Of a stretch of 58,545 bases of DNA, positions 46,847-55,106 are shown piece after piece (the stretch's first letter is position 1; every line of letters begins with the position of its first letter). The notes below the pieces were generated by a model, which searched no databases, was not told the DNA's origin, and was given only the letters and a program-made list of their open reading frames with translations. Location of the stretch: NCBI RefSeq assembly GCF_011927835.1, contig NZ_JAATJH010000009.1, positions 79,264 through 137,808 on the forward strand, in the 5' to 3' direction. A program made the translations under genes and the position numbers. The DNA comes from Neolewinella antarctica (GTDB taxonomy: Bacteria; Bacteroidota; Bacteroidia; Chitinophagales; Saprospiraceae).

Positions 46847-47509
46847 ATGCCCACCGAACCGACCAGCGCCCTGACGGCCGAGATCGTCCATAAATTTTTC
46901 CCGGAACTCACGGATCAACAAAAAGACCAATTTGCCAAACTGGACGGCCTTTACCGCGACTGGAACGCCAAGATCAACGTCATTAGCCGCAAGGACATCG
47001 ATAACCTGTACCCCAACCACATCCTGCATTCGCTGGCCATCGCCAAGGTCGTTCGCTTTCTTCCCGGGGCCAAAATTCTCGACCTGGGCACGGGCGGTGG
47101 ATTCCCCGGTATTCCCCTGGCCATTCTTTTCCCGGAAACGGAGTTTCACCTCATCGACGGCATCGCCAAAAAGGTGCGGGTCTGTAACGAAGTCATCGAA
47201 GGTTTGGGGCTGACGAACGTGAAGGCAGAGCAGAAACGGGCTGAGGAGCTCAAGAAACCCGTCTACGATTTCGTGGTTACCCGGGCGGTGGCGCGGATGG
47301 AGAAGATATCGGAGTGGAGCATGCGGCTGATCACCAAGAAGCAGCGGCACGCGCTGCCAAACGGCATTTTGGCGTTGAAGGGAGTGGGCCTGGAGGAAGA
47401 GATGAAAGCTCTACCGAAGAAGTCCTATCTGGAGGAATTCCCGATTAAGGATATTTTTCCGGGCGTGGACTTCTACGAGGCGAAGGCGGTTATCTATTTG
47501 CAGTACTGA
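46847..47509 (+). CDS. rsmG: 16S rRNA (guanine527-N7)-methyltransferase RsmG
   Basis: It methylates N7 of G527 in the 530 loop of 16S rRNA using S-adenosylmethionine. The 220-residue protein has family motifs in order: YRDWNAKINVISRKDIDNLY, HILHSLAIAK, the SAM-binding ILDLGTGGGFPGIPLAILFP, HLIDGIAKK and the conserved VVTRAVARM. Length matches the family. It starts 15 bp after the pseudouridine synthase. Loss-of-function alleles of this gene elsewhere give low-level streptomycin resistance; the copy here looks intact. Confidence 0.96.
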   Translation: MPTEPTSALTAEIVHKFFPELTDQQKDQFAKLDGLYRDWNAKINVISRKDIDNLYPNHILHSLAIAKVVRFLPGAKILDLGTGGGFPGIPLAILFPETEFHLIDGIAKKVRVCNEVIEGLGLTNVKAEQKRAEELKKPVYDFVVTRAVARMEKISEWSMRLITKKQRHALPNGILALKGVGLEEEMKALPKKSYLEEFPIKDIFPGVDFYEAKAVIYLQY

Positions 47510-47564
47510 CTTTCGAAATCACCATCTTCCAGTGAGGGTACGACGTCGGTAAACGGGTAAAGGA

Positions 47565-48350
47565 CTATTTGCTACCGTTTGGGTGAATATTGTTTTTAGT
47601 AAACCCATTGTTGAACTTAAAATCCGTCCGCCAGCGTGCGCCCCATTTCGCTTCCGGATCGAGTTCGCCTTCCCAGTTCAGCGCGGAGTGAGACTGACTG
47701 ACGACGGGCAATTTCACGCCGCCCGCAAAGGTGTCGTAAGTGTACTTCATCATGATCGGCGTTGCGCGGTCGAAGGCCATGACGGTGAACAAAAACTGGT
47801 CGACGAGGTGGGTGTGCGGGTTAACGTAGAGTAGGTAGCGATCTTTGGCTACCCCGACGCCGTCGTTGAAAGTCACGTCGACGAGGTCGTAGTCGACCCC
47901 TTCGTAGTTGCGCGTGCCCGCGTAATCGTAGATCAGCCCGGGGTCGGCGAGTTTTTGCATCATCGTAAGCCAGTAGAAATTGGTTTTGCGAGTGAAAAGG
48001 GCGGATTTCAGGGCATCCGCATCCGCGGTTTTCTTGCCGTCGAGCCAGACGGTAGCGGTCTCGCCGTCGAAATACTGCTGCTGCTTTTGTCCTTCGCCGT
48101 TCGTTGACTGCCCGTAACTGATCTCGCCGTCAAAAATATAGCGTTCCGTGCTGGTGTTGCTGCCGTACGTGTATTTATATTCAACGTCTTTGAGGGCATG
48201 CAGGCCCTGCATTCCGCCGGTGGTTTGTACCATCCGGTCAATGATTGCTTTTGCTCGTTCGTTACTGGCGGATTGAGCGCGGTCCCGATAGCTATCGGGA
48301 GTGCAGGGTAAGGTGAGAAGCGCGAAGAGGATAGGCAAGAGTTGGTACAT
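47565..48350 (-). CDS. DUF6503-like lipoprotein
   Basis: The 261-residue exported protein has a lipoprotein-type signal (ILFALLTLPC, C16). A LolA/LppX-like open beta-barrel domain follows (segments EYKYTYGSNTSTERYIFDG, YDLVDVTFNDG, RYLLYVNPHTHLVDQFLF). It resembles the Bacteroidota family DUF6503, which is uncharacterised; a lipoprotein-carrier-like fold suggests binding of a hydrophobic ligand. It converges with rsmG, and the gap of about 55 bp holds no obvious terminator. Function unknown. Confidence 0.75.
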   Translation of the reverse strand: MYQLLPILFALLTLPCTPDSYRDRAQSASNERAKAIIDRMVQTTGGMQGLHALKDVEYKYTYGSNTSTERYIFDGEISYGQSTNGEGQKQQQYFDGETATVWLDGKKTADADALKSALFTRKTNFYWLTMMQKLADPGLIYDYAGTRNYEGVDYDLVDVTFNDGVGVAKDRYLLYVNPHTHLVDQFLFTVMAFDRATPIMMKYTYDTFAGGVKLPVVSQSHSALNWEGELDPEAKWGARWRTDFKFNNGFTKNNIHPNGSK

Positions 48351-48453
48351 AAAGAGGTAATTAGTTGCGTGTGCTACAACTACGCTTAGCCAATCCGCTA
48401 AGTTTTTAACCGAGGGCAGGGCGTGTCTGCATGCGACACCCGGCGTGGGGGCT

Positions 48454-49485
48454 TTAATCCATCAACCAAACCTCGCACCCCTCCGTGCAATTTTTGCAGA
48501 TGTCGATCTCCGACCGCCCCTTGAGCAGTTTCGTGCGGAAGTCATCATACGCGGCTCCTTCCCAGACTTTGTTGAGGTTCTCCTCCTTCACGTCGCCGAG
48601 GCGGTGGGTAACGTCCTTGTCAAAACAGCAGGGCGCGACGAGTCCGTCCCAAGTGATGACGCAGGAGTGCCAGAGCTTCCAGCAGTGGTTTTGCAGCTTG
48701 TTCTTGACTTCGTACGTGCCGTCTTCTTTCTTGTAGTACCGGGCGTGTTTTTCGTTGTCCGGCATTAGCGGGTTACCGTTCTTGTAATCGTACAACTGCG
48801 CGGACTTGAACTTCACTTCGTCCACACCGATCTCGTCGGCCAATTTGACGACGTCCTCCATCTGGTGCTCGTTCGGCTTTACGACCAAGAATTGAAAGAT
48901 CAAATGCGGCGTCGGTGAATCGAGCTCCTTTTTCCACTTTACCAAATTACGCGCGCCCTGCAGTACACTCTCTAGTTTACCTTCTTTTCGGTACTGTTCG
49001 TACACTTCTTGCGTCGTGCCGTCCACGCTGATGATGAGCCGGTCCAGACCACTCTCGATGGTCCGTTTGGCGTTTTTATCGTTCAGGAAATGGCCGTTCG
49101 TAGAGGTGATCGTATAAACGCCCCGGTCGCTGGCTTCTTTCACCATGTCCAGGAAATTCGGATTGATGTAGGGCTCGCCCTGGAAGTAGAAGATCAGGTA
49201 GAGCAGCTGGTCGGCGATGTCGTCCATCGTGCGGCGGAAAAAGTCCGCCTTCAGGTTCCCGGTCGGGCGGGTAAATTCCCGCAGGCCACTCGGGCACTCC
49301 GGGCAGCGCAGGTTACAGGCCGTCGTCGGTTCGAAACTGACCGTGAAGGGTTTGCCCCAGACGACGGGCTTGTTTAGCCAGCGGGTGGCGTAGTAACTCG
49401 CGGTCACTTTGGTGGCGTTTATTACACGCTTAGGCGTTAGGTTGCCGAGGAAGTTTAAGGTGTCTTTTAGGTAGAGAGAGCTCAT
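48454..49485 (-). CDS. Radical SAM protein with SPASM-type domain
   Basis: The radical SAM core binds a 4Fe-4S cluster through C57, C61 and C64 in ACNLRCPECPSG and generates a 5'-deoxyadenosyl radical. The 343-residue protein has a C-terminal SPASM/twitch region with several cysteines (CWKLWHSC, PCCFDKD, DICKNCTEGC) that would bind auxiliary clusters. Such proteins modify peptides or small molecules or mature enzymes; the substrate is not evident. It could be a sulfatase-maturase relative, given the sulfatase at 29521, but the motif set is generic. An N-terminal segment of about 45 residues precedes the core. It lies downstream of rho with a hairpin-rich gap. Confidence 0.88.
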   Translation of the reverse strand: MSSLYLKDTLNFLGNLTPKRVINATKVTASYYATRWLNKPVVWGKPFTVSFEPTTACNLRCPECPSGLREFTRPTGNLKADFFRRTMDDIADQLLYLIFYFQGEPYINPNFLDMVKEASDRGVYTITSTNGHFLNDKNAKRTIESGLDRLIISVDGTTQEVYEQYRKEGKLESVLQGARNLVKWKKELDSPTPHLIFQFLVVKPNEHQMEDVVKLADEIGVDEVKFKSAQLYDYKNGNPLMPDNEKHARYYKKEDGTYEVKNKLQNHCWKLWHSCVITWDGLVAPCCFDKDVTHRLGDVKEENLNKVWEGAAYDDFRTKLLKGRSEIDICKNCTEGCEVWLMD

Positions 49486-49521
49486 GGTTAAGGGATATGC
49501 GATATGCGATATGTGATTCTC

Positions 49522-49571
49522 GATATGCGATTTAGCTGCCGCTCTTACGTGCGGCAGCTAAATCGCATATC
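49522..49571. repeat. Perfect 21-bp-arm hairpin with GATATGCGAT units
   Basis: The arms at 49522-49542 and 49551-49571 are exact reverse complements around an 8-nt loop. GATATGCGAT units repeat in tandem just before it and again inverted after it. Confidence 0.85.
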
Positions 49572-49580
49572 ATATATCGA

Positions 49581-49601
49581 GAGCACGAAGTACAGCGAAG
49601 C
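49581..49601 (-). repeat. CTTCG-type dispersed repeat, inverted copy
   Basis: GAGCACGAAGTACAGCGAAGC is the reverse complement, with one mismatch, of bases 68-88. Confidence 0.6.
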
Positions 49602-49631
49602 TAATCGAATATCGCATATCAAGCAAAGCGA

Positions 49632-51905
49632 TTACGAATTCATGGAAGCCATAAACTCACCATTATTCCGCGTAGACTGCATGTGGCGCATCAGGAACTG
49701 GAAGGCTTCTTCCGGCTTCATGTCCGCCAGGTGGTTGCGGAGGACGAACATCCGCTGCAGCACTTCACGCTCCAACAATAGGTCATCACGGCGCGTGCTG
49801 GACTTGGTGAAGTCGATGGAGGGGTACATCCGTTTGTTGGCCAGGAAGCGATCCAACTGGAGCTCCATGTTACCCGTGCCCTTGAATTCTTCGAAGATCA
49901 CCTGGTCCATCTTGGAGCCGGTGTCGATCAGGGCCGTGGCCAGGATCGTTAGCGAACCACCACCGTCGATATTCCGCGCGGCACCGAAGAATTTCTTCGG
50001 CTTCTGCAGGGCATTGGCTTCGACACCACCGGAAAGCACCTTACCGGAGCTAGGTTGGACGGTGTTGTAAGCCCGTGCCAGACGGGTGATTGAATCCAGG
50101 AGAATACAAACGTCGTGGCCACATTCGACCATCCGCTTAGCTTTTTCCAGCACGACGTTGGCCACGCGCACGTGGTTGTCCGCCGGCTCGTCAAAGGTCG
50201 AGGCGACTACTTCGGCGTTGACGCTCCGTTTCATGTCCGTTACTTCTTCCGGGCGCTCGTCGACGAGGAGAACGATCAGGTAGGTTTCGGGGTGGTTCTT
50301 GGCGATGGCGTTGGCGACGTCCTTCAGGAGGAAGGTCTTACCGGATTTCGGTTGGGCGACGATCAAGCCACGCTGACCTTTACCGATCGGCGTAAACAAG
50401 TCGATGAGGCGCATGCCATAGTCCTTACCGTCCGGGCGGCCGGAGAGCGTAAACTTCTCGGTCGGGAACTGGGCGGTGAGGTAGTCAAAGGGTACCCGGT
50501 CACGGATGACGCTGGGTTCCAGACCGTTGATCTTTTCTATCGCGAGGAGGGAGAAGTACTTATCGCCTTCCTTCGGTGGTTTGACGGGGCCGCGCACGAG
50601 GTCGCCCGTCCGCAAACCGAACTGCTTGACCTGCTGCTGGCTGACGTGGACGTCGTCTGGGCTGGTCAAGTAATTGTAGTCGCTGGAACGGAGGAAACCG
50701 TAACCGTCGGGCATCATCTCCAGAATACCGGAAGAGGTGACTAAGCCGTCGAGCTTGTACTCGGGTTGGCGCTGGGTTTGCGACCGGCTATTGCGGCTAC
50801 CGCGATCGTTGCGGTTGTTGCTGGTGCTACGGTCGTCGTTGCGGTTACTGTTGCTGTTGTTCCGATCGTTTCCGCTGCTCTTGTCGTTAGCATTGCTGCC
50901 GTCGCGGTCTTCGGTTTGCTTATCGTTACCCCGGTTGCGGTCGGAATAGCGGCCCCGTGGGGGGAGTTCGTCGCGGTTTTCGCCACGGCCCCGGTTAGCG
51001 TAACGTGCCTCGTAGGCGGCGTCTACTTCGGGTTCCTGCGTGTTGGCCCGTCCGCGTCCGCGGCTGCGATCATTGTTGCTCCGGTCGTTTTGGTCATCCT
51101 TGCCGTCGGACTCCTCATCGTTGTTGTCGCCACGGCCTCTGCTACGGCCGCGACCGCGCGTGTTTTCACTCTGGTCGTCTTCTTGCTGGTTGCGGGACCG
51201 TCCGCGTCCGCGGCTGCGCGTGTTCTCCTGCTGCTCTTCCGCCTTGTCGTCGCCGGAGCGGTTGCCGGTGTTTTTGTCGGCAGTTTCTTTGTCGTCAGTT
51301 TCTTTGGCGTCGTCCTGTTGGTTACGGCCCCGCCCACGTCCGCGGCTACGGGAGTTTTCCTGCTTGTCGTCACTGGTCTTGTCGTCCTGGGAGTTGCGTC
51401 CGCGTCCACGACCACGGCTGGAGGTATTTTCTGATTTCTCTTCTTTGTTGTCTTCTTCGCTAGAGTTGCGTCCTCGGCCGCGGCTGCGGGTAGGCTTGTC
51501 TTCGCTTTCAGATTCGTTGCCATTACCGTCGCTGCGCGAACCGCGGCTCTGGCGGGATGGCTTGTCTCCTTCGTTGGAATCTTTGCGGGAAGAACGACCC
51601 CGGCCACGGGTGGGCTTTGCCGTTTTTTCTTCGGCCTGCTCGTCTGACTCGCTATCCGACTTAGCGTTTTCTGCTTCGGCGGCTTTCTTAGCGATCGCGG
51701 CGGCACGGCGGTTAGGGACGCGGTCGGTATCGGACGCGGCGGGTGGTTCGTTGGCGGTGCTGGTGCCCTGGACGGCTTGTTGGTCCAGGATCTTCAGGAT
51801 GAGGTCCTGTTTGTTGAGTCTTTTGTAGGATGATAATCCCATGTTTTCGGCCAGGTCCCGTAGTTCGGGTACCAGCATGGCCTTGAGTTGCGCGATGCTT
51901 AACAT
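49632..51905 (-). CDS. rho: Transcription termination factor Rho with long disordered insert
   Basis: The ATP-dependent RNA helicase that terminates transcription. The 757-residue protein keeps the Rho N-terminal helix bundle (about 1-48; [17 protein letters not shown]). Its cold-shock-like RNA-binding domain (about 390-465; [15 protein letters not shown]) and hexameric ATPase follow, with Walker A QPKSGKT (about 515-522) and [17 protein letters not shown]. Between the first two lies an insert of about 330 residues rich in Arg, Gly, Asp, Asn and Ser, with many SRGRGRG-type repeats. Rho in Bacteroides thetaiotaomicron has a disordered insert that drives phase separation; this one is the same kind but looks strongly RG-patterned. 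Most Rho proteins are near 420 residues. Confidence 0.96.
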   Translation of the reverse strand: MLSIAQLKAMLVPELRDLAENMGLSSYKRLNKQDLILKILDQQAVQGTSTANEPPAASDTDRVPNRRAAAIAKKAAEAENAKSDSESDEQAEEKTAKPTRGRGRSSRKDSNEGDKPSRQSRGSRSDGNGNESESEDKPTRSRGRGRNSSEEDNKEEKSENTSSRGRGRGRNSQDDKTSDDKQENSRSRGRGRGRNQQDDAKETDDKETADKNTGNRSGDDKAEEQQENTRSRGRGRSRNQQEDDQSENTRGRGRSRGRGDNNDEESDGKDDQNDRSNNDRSRGRGRANTQEPEVDAAYEARYANRGRGENRDELPPRGRYSDRNRGNDKQTEDRDGSNANDKSSGNDRNNSNSNRNDDRSTSNNRNDRGSRNSRSQTQRQPEYKLDGLVTSSGILEMMPDGYGFLRSSDYNYLTSPDDVHVSQQQVKQFGLRTGDLVRGPVKPPKEGDKYFSLLAIEKINGLEPSVIRDRVPFDYLTAQFPTEKFTLSGRPDGKDYGMRLIDLFTPIGKGQRGLIVAQPKSGKTFLLKDVANAIAKNHPETYLIVLLVDERPEEVTDMKRSVNAEVVASTFDEPADNHVRVANVVLEKAKRMVECGHDVCILLDSITRLARAYNTVQPSSGKVLSGGVEANALQKPKKFFGAARNIDGGGSLTILATALIDTGSKMDQVIFEEFKGTGNMELQLDRFLANKRMYPSIDFTKSSTRRDDLLLEREVLQRMFVLRNHLADMKPEEAFQFLMRHMQSTRNNGEFMASMNS

Positions 51906-52206
51906 TAGTGGATGGTGTGTGGGTACGGTATGAGAAAGGTTGGGGGGAGTGCCGCGTGGCTGGGAAATTGGTTAAAGGATCGGGCGCGGCGGGAGGAAGG
52001 GTAGGGCTGTCGTGGGGGTCCAGAGAAAAAGCGCTAAAAACGAAATCAGGTAACAAAGTACCGGAGCGCAGAAGAACAGCCTTGTGGGTTTAAATTTGCC
52101 AACGGCTACAGAACGTAGCGATCAGCGGCGGGGCAGATGAAGCCCTTGACGGCAAATGTAAGCATTATTCAGTAAGGTACACGTGCGTACGATCAAAACG
52201 GCTGCT

Positions 52207-52214
52207 TACCTTTG
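52207..52214 (+). promoter_or_regulatory. Candidate -7 element for serS
   Basis: TACCTTTG matches TAnnTTTG. It lies 170 bp before the serS ATG; the transcript would then include the hairpin and GC-rich motif in its leader. No -33 TTG was found. Confidence 0.4.
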
Positions 52215-52269
52215 CCTTTGAATCCGCACCGGTGCAACGTCCGGCGCTTCCGATTTGTTGCGACACCCA

Positions 52270-52347
52270 AAGGTTGAGGGCATCCTGCCCGAACGTACTC
52301 GCGGCAGCGCTACCGCAAGTACGTTCGGGCAGGATGCCCTCAACCTT
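52270..52347. repeat. 78-bp near-perfect hairpin element
   Basis: Two 39-bp arms centred between 52308 and 52309 are complementary apart from two mismatches. The centre reads GCGGCAGCGCTACCGC, and the outer arm GAGGGCATCCTGCCCGAACG matches the 45742-45819 hairpin family. Confidence 0.92.
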
Positions 52348-52351
52348 ACAC

Positions 52352-52369
52352 TGCACCTGCGACCGCGCC
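52352..52369 (-). repeat. Dispersed 18-bp GC-rich motif, copy 12
   Basis: The plus strand reads TGCACCTGCGACCGCGCC. It ends 15 bp before the serS ATG and 5 bp after the hairpin. Confidence 0.75.
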
Positions 52370-52384
52370 CCATAAAATATTCAA

Positions 52385-53665
52385 ATGCTAGAAGTAAACA
52401 CCCTCCGCAACGAAACCGACCGCATCACCACCGGCCTCGCCAAACGCTACTTCCCCGACGCGGAAATCGCCATCGCCGACATCATCGCCCTCGACGACCG
52501 GCGTAAAGACCTCCAAACCAAAGCCGATGCCCTCCTCGCCGAACGCAACACCCTGAGCGGCGAGATCGGGCAGCTTTTCAAAACCGGTAAAAAGGACGAG
52601 GCAACCGCCAAACGCGAGCAAGTAAAGGGTCTTAAGGAAGAAATTGAAACCCTCCAGACGGAAGCCGCCACGGTGGATACAGACCTGGAGAACGCGTTAT
52701 TGGCCGTCCCGAACGTGCCCCACGGACTCGTCGTAAAGGGCCACGACGAAAAGGATAACGAGGTATTCAAGGCTTTCGCGGGCGACCTGCCCACCCTCCC
52801 CGACGGCGCAAAACCCCACTGGGAGCTCGCCGACGAATACGGCATTTTCAGCCTCGAACTTGGCGTGAGAACCACCGGCGCCGGCTTCCCCGTCTTCACC
52901 GGCCAGGGCGCGCGCCTCGCCCGCAGCCTCGTCAACTTGTTCCTCGACAGCAACACCGATGCCGGCTACGTCGAGCACCAGCTGCCCCTGCTCGTCAACG
53001 AAGAATCCGCCCGCGCCACCGGCCAACTACCCGACAAAGAAGGCCAGATGTACCACGTCACCGGCGACGATCTTTACCTCATCCCCACTTCCGAAGTCCC
53101 CCTCACGAACCTTTACCGCGGCGAGATCGTCGACAAGGCCGACCTCCCCCTCAAGCTCACCGGCTACACGCCCTGCTTCCGCCGCGAAGCTGGCAGCTAC
53201 GGCGCCCACGTCCGCGGCCTCAACCGCGTGCACCAGTTCGACAAGGTCGAGATCGTCGAACTCGCCGACCCCGCCACCAGCTACGAACGCCTCGACGCGA
53301 TGGTCGCCCACGTCGGAAAACTACTCACCGACCTCGGCCTTCCTTTCCGCATCCTGCGCCTCTGCGGCGGCGACATGGGCTTCACCAGCGCGATGACCTA
53401 CGACTTCGAAGTCTGGAGCGCCGCCCAGGAACGCTGGCTCGAAGTCAGCTCCGTTTCTAACTTCGAAACCTACCAGAGTAACCGCCTCAAACTGCGCTAT
53501 CGGGAAGACAAGAAGACCGAGCTGACGCACACGCTCAACGGCTCCGCACTCGCCCTGCCCCGCATCATCGCCGCCCTGTTAGAGAACAACCAGACGCCGG
53601 ATGGGATTCTATTACCTGAGGTGTTGCACACTTACGTGGGTAAAGCAAAGCTGGAAAAAATCTAG
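52385..53665 (+). CDS. serS: Seryl-tRNA synthetase
   Basis: It charges tRNA-Ser with serine. The 426-residue length is standard. The N-terminal antiparallel coiled coil (about 28-105; rich in Lys/Glu, GQLFKTGKKDEATAKREQVK) binds the tRNA long arm. The class II catalytic core shows LIPTSEVPLTNLYRGEI, motif 2 (CFRREAGSYG), EVSSVSNFETYQSNRL and motif 3 (TLNGSALALPRIIAALLENN). It is probably read from a promoter about 170 bp upstream. It is followed by repeats and the zinc peptidase gene. Confidence 0.97.
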   Translation: MLEVNTLRNETDRITTGLAKRYFPDAEIAIADIIALDDRRKDLQTKADALLAERNTLSGEIGQLFKTGKKDEATAKREQVKGLKEEIETLQTEAATVDTDLENALLAVPNVPHGLVVKGHDEKDNEVFKAFAGDLPTLPDGAKPHWELADEYGIFSLELGVRTTGAGFPVFTGQGARLARSLVNLFLDSNTDAGYVEHQLPLLVNEESARATGQLPDKEGQMYHVTGDDLYLIPTSEVPLTNLYRGEIVDKADLPLKLTGYTPCFRREAGSYGAHVRGLNRVHQFDKVEIVELADPATSYERLDAMVAHVGKLLTDLGLPFRILRLCGGDMGFTSAMTYDFEVWSAAQERWLEVSSVSNFETYQSNRLKLRYREDKKTELTHTLNGSALALPRIIAALLENNQTPDGILLPEVLHTYVGKAKLEKI

Positions 53666-53713
53666 GTCTATAGTCCGTGGTCTATAGTCCTTACTCTACC
53701 ACAGACTACAGAC
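53665..53713. repeat. Inverted CCACAGAC-type repeats after serS
   Basis: GGTCTATAGTCCGTGGTCTA and following bases (53665-53690) face ACCACAGACTACAGAC (53698-53713). The latter is in gene sense 13 bp before the ATG at 53727. Confidence 0.6.
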
Positions 53714-53726
53714 TAAATAATAACAA

Positions 53727-54428
53727 ATGTTCTCAGGCGGCTACGGTATCTACATCATCATCACCATGGTTTTCGCCGGCATCGGCGCGCTGGCCAGCGC
53801 ACGGTTGAAAAGCAAGTTCAAACACTACGCGCGCATCCCCATGGCCGGCGGCCTCAGCGGCGCGGAAGTGGCACAAAAGATGATGGACGACTACAACATT
53901 AACGACGTCCAGATCGTGATGGGCAAGGGTTTTCTGAGTGACCACTATAACCCGCAAACCAAAACCGTTTCGCTTAGCCCGGAAGTATATCAGGGGCGAA
54001 GCATTTCGTCGGCGGCCGTGGCGGCGCACGAATGCGGTCACGTCGTGCAGCACGCCGAGGCGTACAAATGGTTGGCTTTTCGGAGTAAGATGGTGCCGGT
54101 CGTGCAGCTCGCGAGCCGGGCGCAGGGTATTTTGCTGATGTTCGCCGTTGGTGGGATTGCCGGTGGTTTTGGCGGGGGGCTCATCCTGCAAATCACCATC
54201 GTCGCGTTCGCCATCACGGCCCTTTTCGCGGTGGTAACTCTGCCGGTGGAGTTTGACGCGAGCAAGCGGGCATTGGCCTGGTTGGAAAGCTCGAATCTGG
54301 CTAGTGACGTCGAGGTCGAAGGTGCCAAAGACGCGCTCTGGTGGGCGGCGATGACGTACGTTGTTTCGGCGCTTTCGGCGTTGACGATTTTGTTTTGGTT
54401 GATTTTGCGGTCGCAGTCAAGGCGGTAG
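53727..54428 (+). CDS. YugP-type membrane zinc metallopeptidase
   Basis: The 233-residue membrane protein has an N-terminal helix (about 5-23), a cytoplasmic or membrane-proximal catalytic segment and two or three further C-terminal helices (about 125-165, 205-228). The zinc motif is HECGH (H101, E102, H105) in SSAAVAAHECGHVVQHA. A possible further ligand is the glutamate in VEFDASKRAL. It matches the neutral zinc metallopeptidase family typified by Bacillus YugP, whose substrates are not well defined. Length is normal. Confidence 0.93.
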   Translation: MFSGGYGIYIIITMVFAGIGALASARLKSKFKHYARIPMAGGLSGAEVAQKMMDDYNINDVQIVMGKGFLSDHYNPQTKTVSLSPEVYQGRSISSAAVAAHECGHVVQHAEAYKWLAFRSKMVPVVQLASRAQGILLMFAVGGIAGGFGGGLILQITIVAFAITALFAVVTLPVEFDASKRALAWLESSNLASDVEVEGAKDALWWAAMTYVVSALSALTILFWLILRSQSRR

Positions 54429-54437
54429 TTAGGTTTG

Positions 54438-54455
54438 GGCGCGGACGCGGGTGCC
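54438..54455 (+). repeat. Dispersed 18-bp GC-rich motif, copy 13
   Basis: GGCGCGGACGCGGGTGCC lies 9 bp past the stop of the zinc peptidase gene, in its sense. Confidence 0.75.
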
Positions 54456-54661
54456 GGGTTGTTTAGAGAGGTGCAAAGAGTGTTTGGCTCTTCACCTAAA
54501 TATTAGAAGTGATTATACTGAGTAGTCACTATCATAGATCGATTCGAAATATTTGTTCTATACTTTTTTTTGGAGTGCTACGGTATATACATATCCTCAC
54601 ATTGCTTTCATTTCTGCCCGTCCTGCCCTCCTTTTCGGAAGAAAAGGAGCAAAATTCTTGT

Positions 54662-54854
54662 CCTTTGAGCCTGGCTGATCAATGTTTTGGCGCTTGGAGG
54701 GCTAAAATCCGTAAACTCGCCCTCTAATTCGTGTTTCAGGATTTCGCTTATCGGTAACATCAATTCGTGCTCTTGGTACATAGTTTGTGGCGGCTCAAAC
54801 AGTACGGATTTCTTCACGCCTTCCAAGCACCAAAACATTGGCCAGGCTCAAGGG
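54662..54854. mobile_element. Possible MITE or IS remnant (193-bp inverted-repeat element)
   Basis: Arms of about 38-40 bp (54662-54701 and 54817-54854) are inverted copies with a 3-nt indel and a few mismatches. Both contain GAGCCTGG and AATGTTTTGG. The 115-bp interior has open frames on both strands without recognisable family features. No target-site duplication could be identified by eye. Confidence 0.5.
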
Positions 54855-55106
54855 ACGGTTAACAAGTACCGATAATTTTAGGCAGCCTAATGATGACACT
54901 TACTGAAATTCATAAAATCACAGTTAGTAAACTTGCGCGTGCCAAATCCTGATGGGCATCTAGATTAGCTCGGGGGCTTCATTCTGGTGCCTTCGTGTAA
55001 ATACGCTTAGTAAACTATCATGAACTCTACCACCAAACACGCTGAACCACTAACAAGCATCTTCCCACAACAACCTATATTTACACCCCCAAGAAATCCC
55101 AAGATC

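Larger units (their letters stand above)
51906..52384. other. Divergent intergenic region between rho and serS
   Basis: 479 bp without a supported gene. It contains a candidate promoter element (52207-52214), a 78-bp hairpin (52270-52347) and a GC-rich motif copy (52352-52369). Confidence 0.6.
54429..55106. other. Intergenic region with cryptic inverted-repeat element
   Basis: 678 bp without a confidently supported gene. It holds a GC-rich motif copy (54438-54455), the inverted-repeat element (54662-54854) and a promoter-like TATATTTA (55076-55083) 23 bp before the frr start. Confidence 0.55.

Noticed and set aside
50766..51434. Long hydrophobic open frame opposite rho
   Set aside because: It is the antisense reading of the low-complexity RG-rich insert of rho; the hydrophobic pattern follows from complementing Arg/Gly/Asp codons.
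52165..52506. Frames on both strands sharing KVEGILPERT
   Set aside because: Both are translations of the same 78-bp palindrome, so the similarity is a symmetry artefact.
54608..54838. 76-residue minus-strand frame inside the inverted-repeat element
   Set aside because: It runs across the repeat arm and has no transposase motif; kept only as part of a possible MITE/IS remnant.
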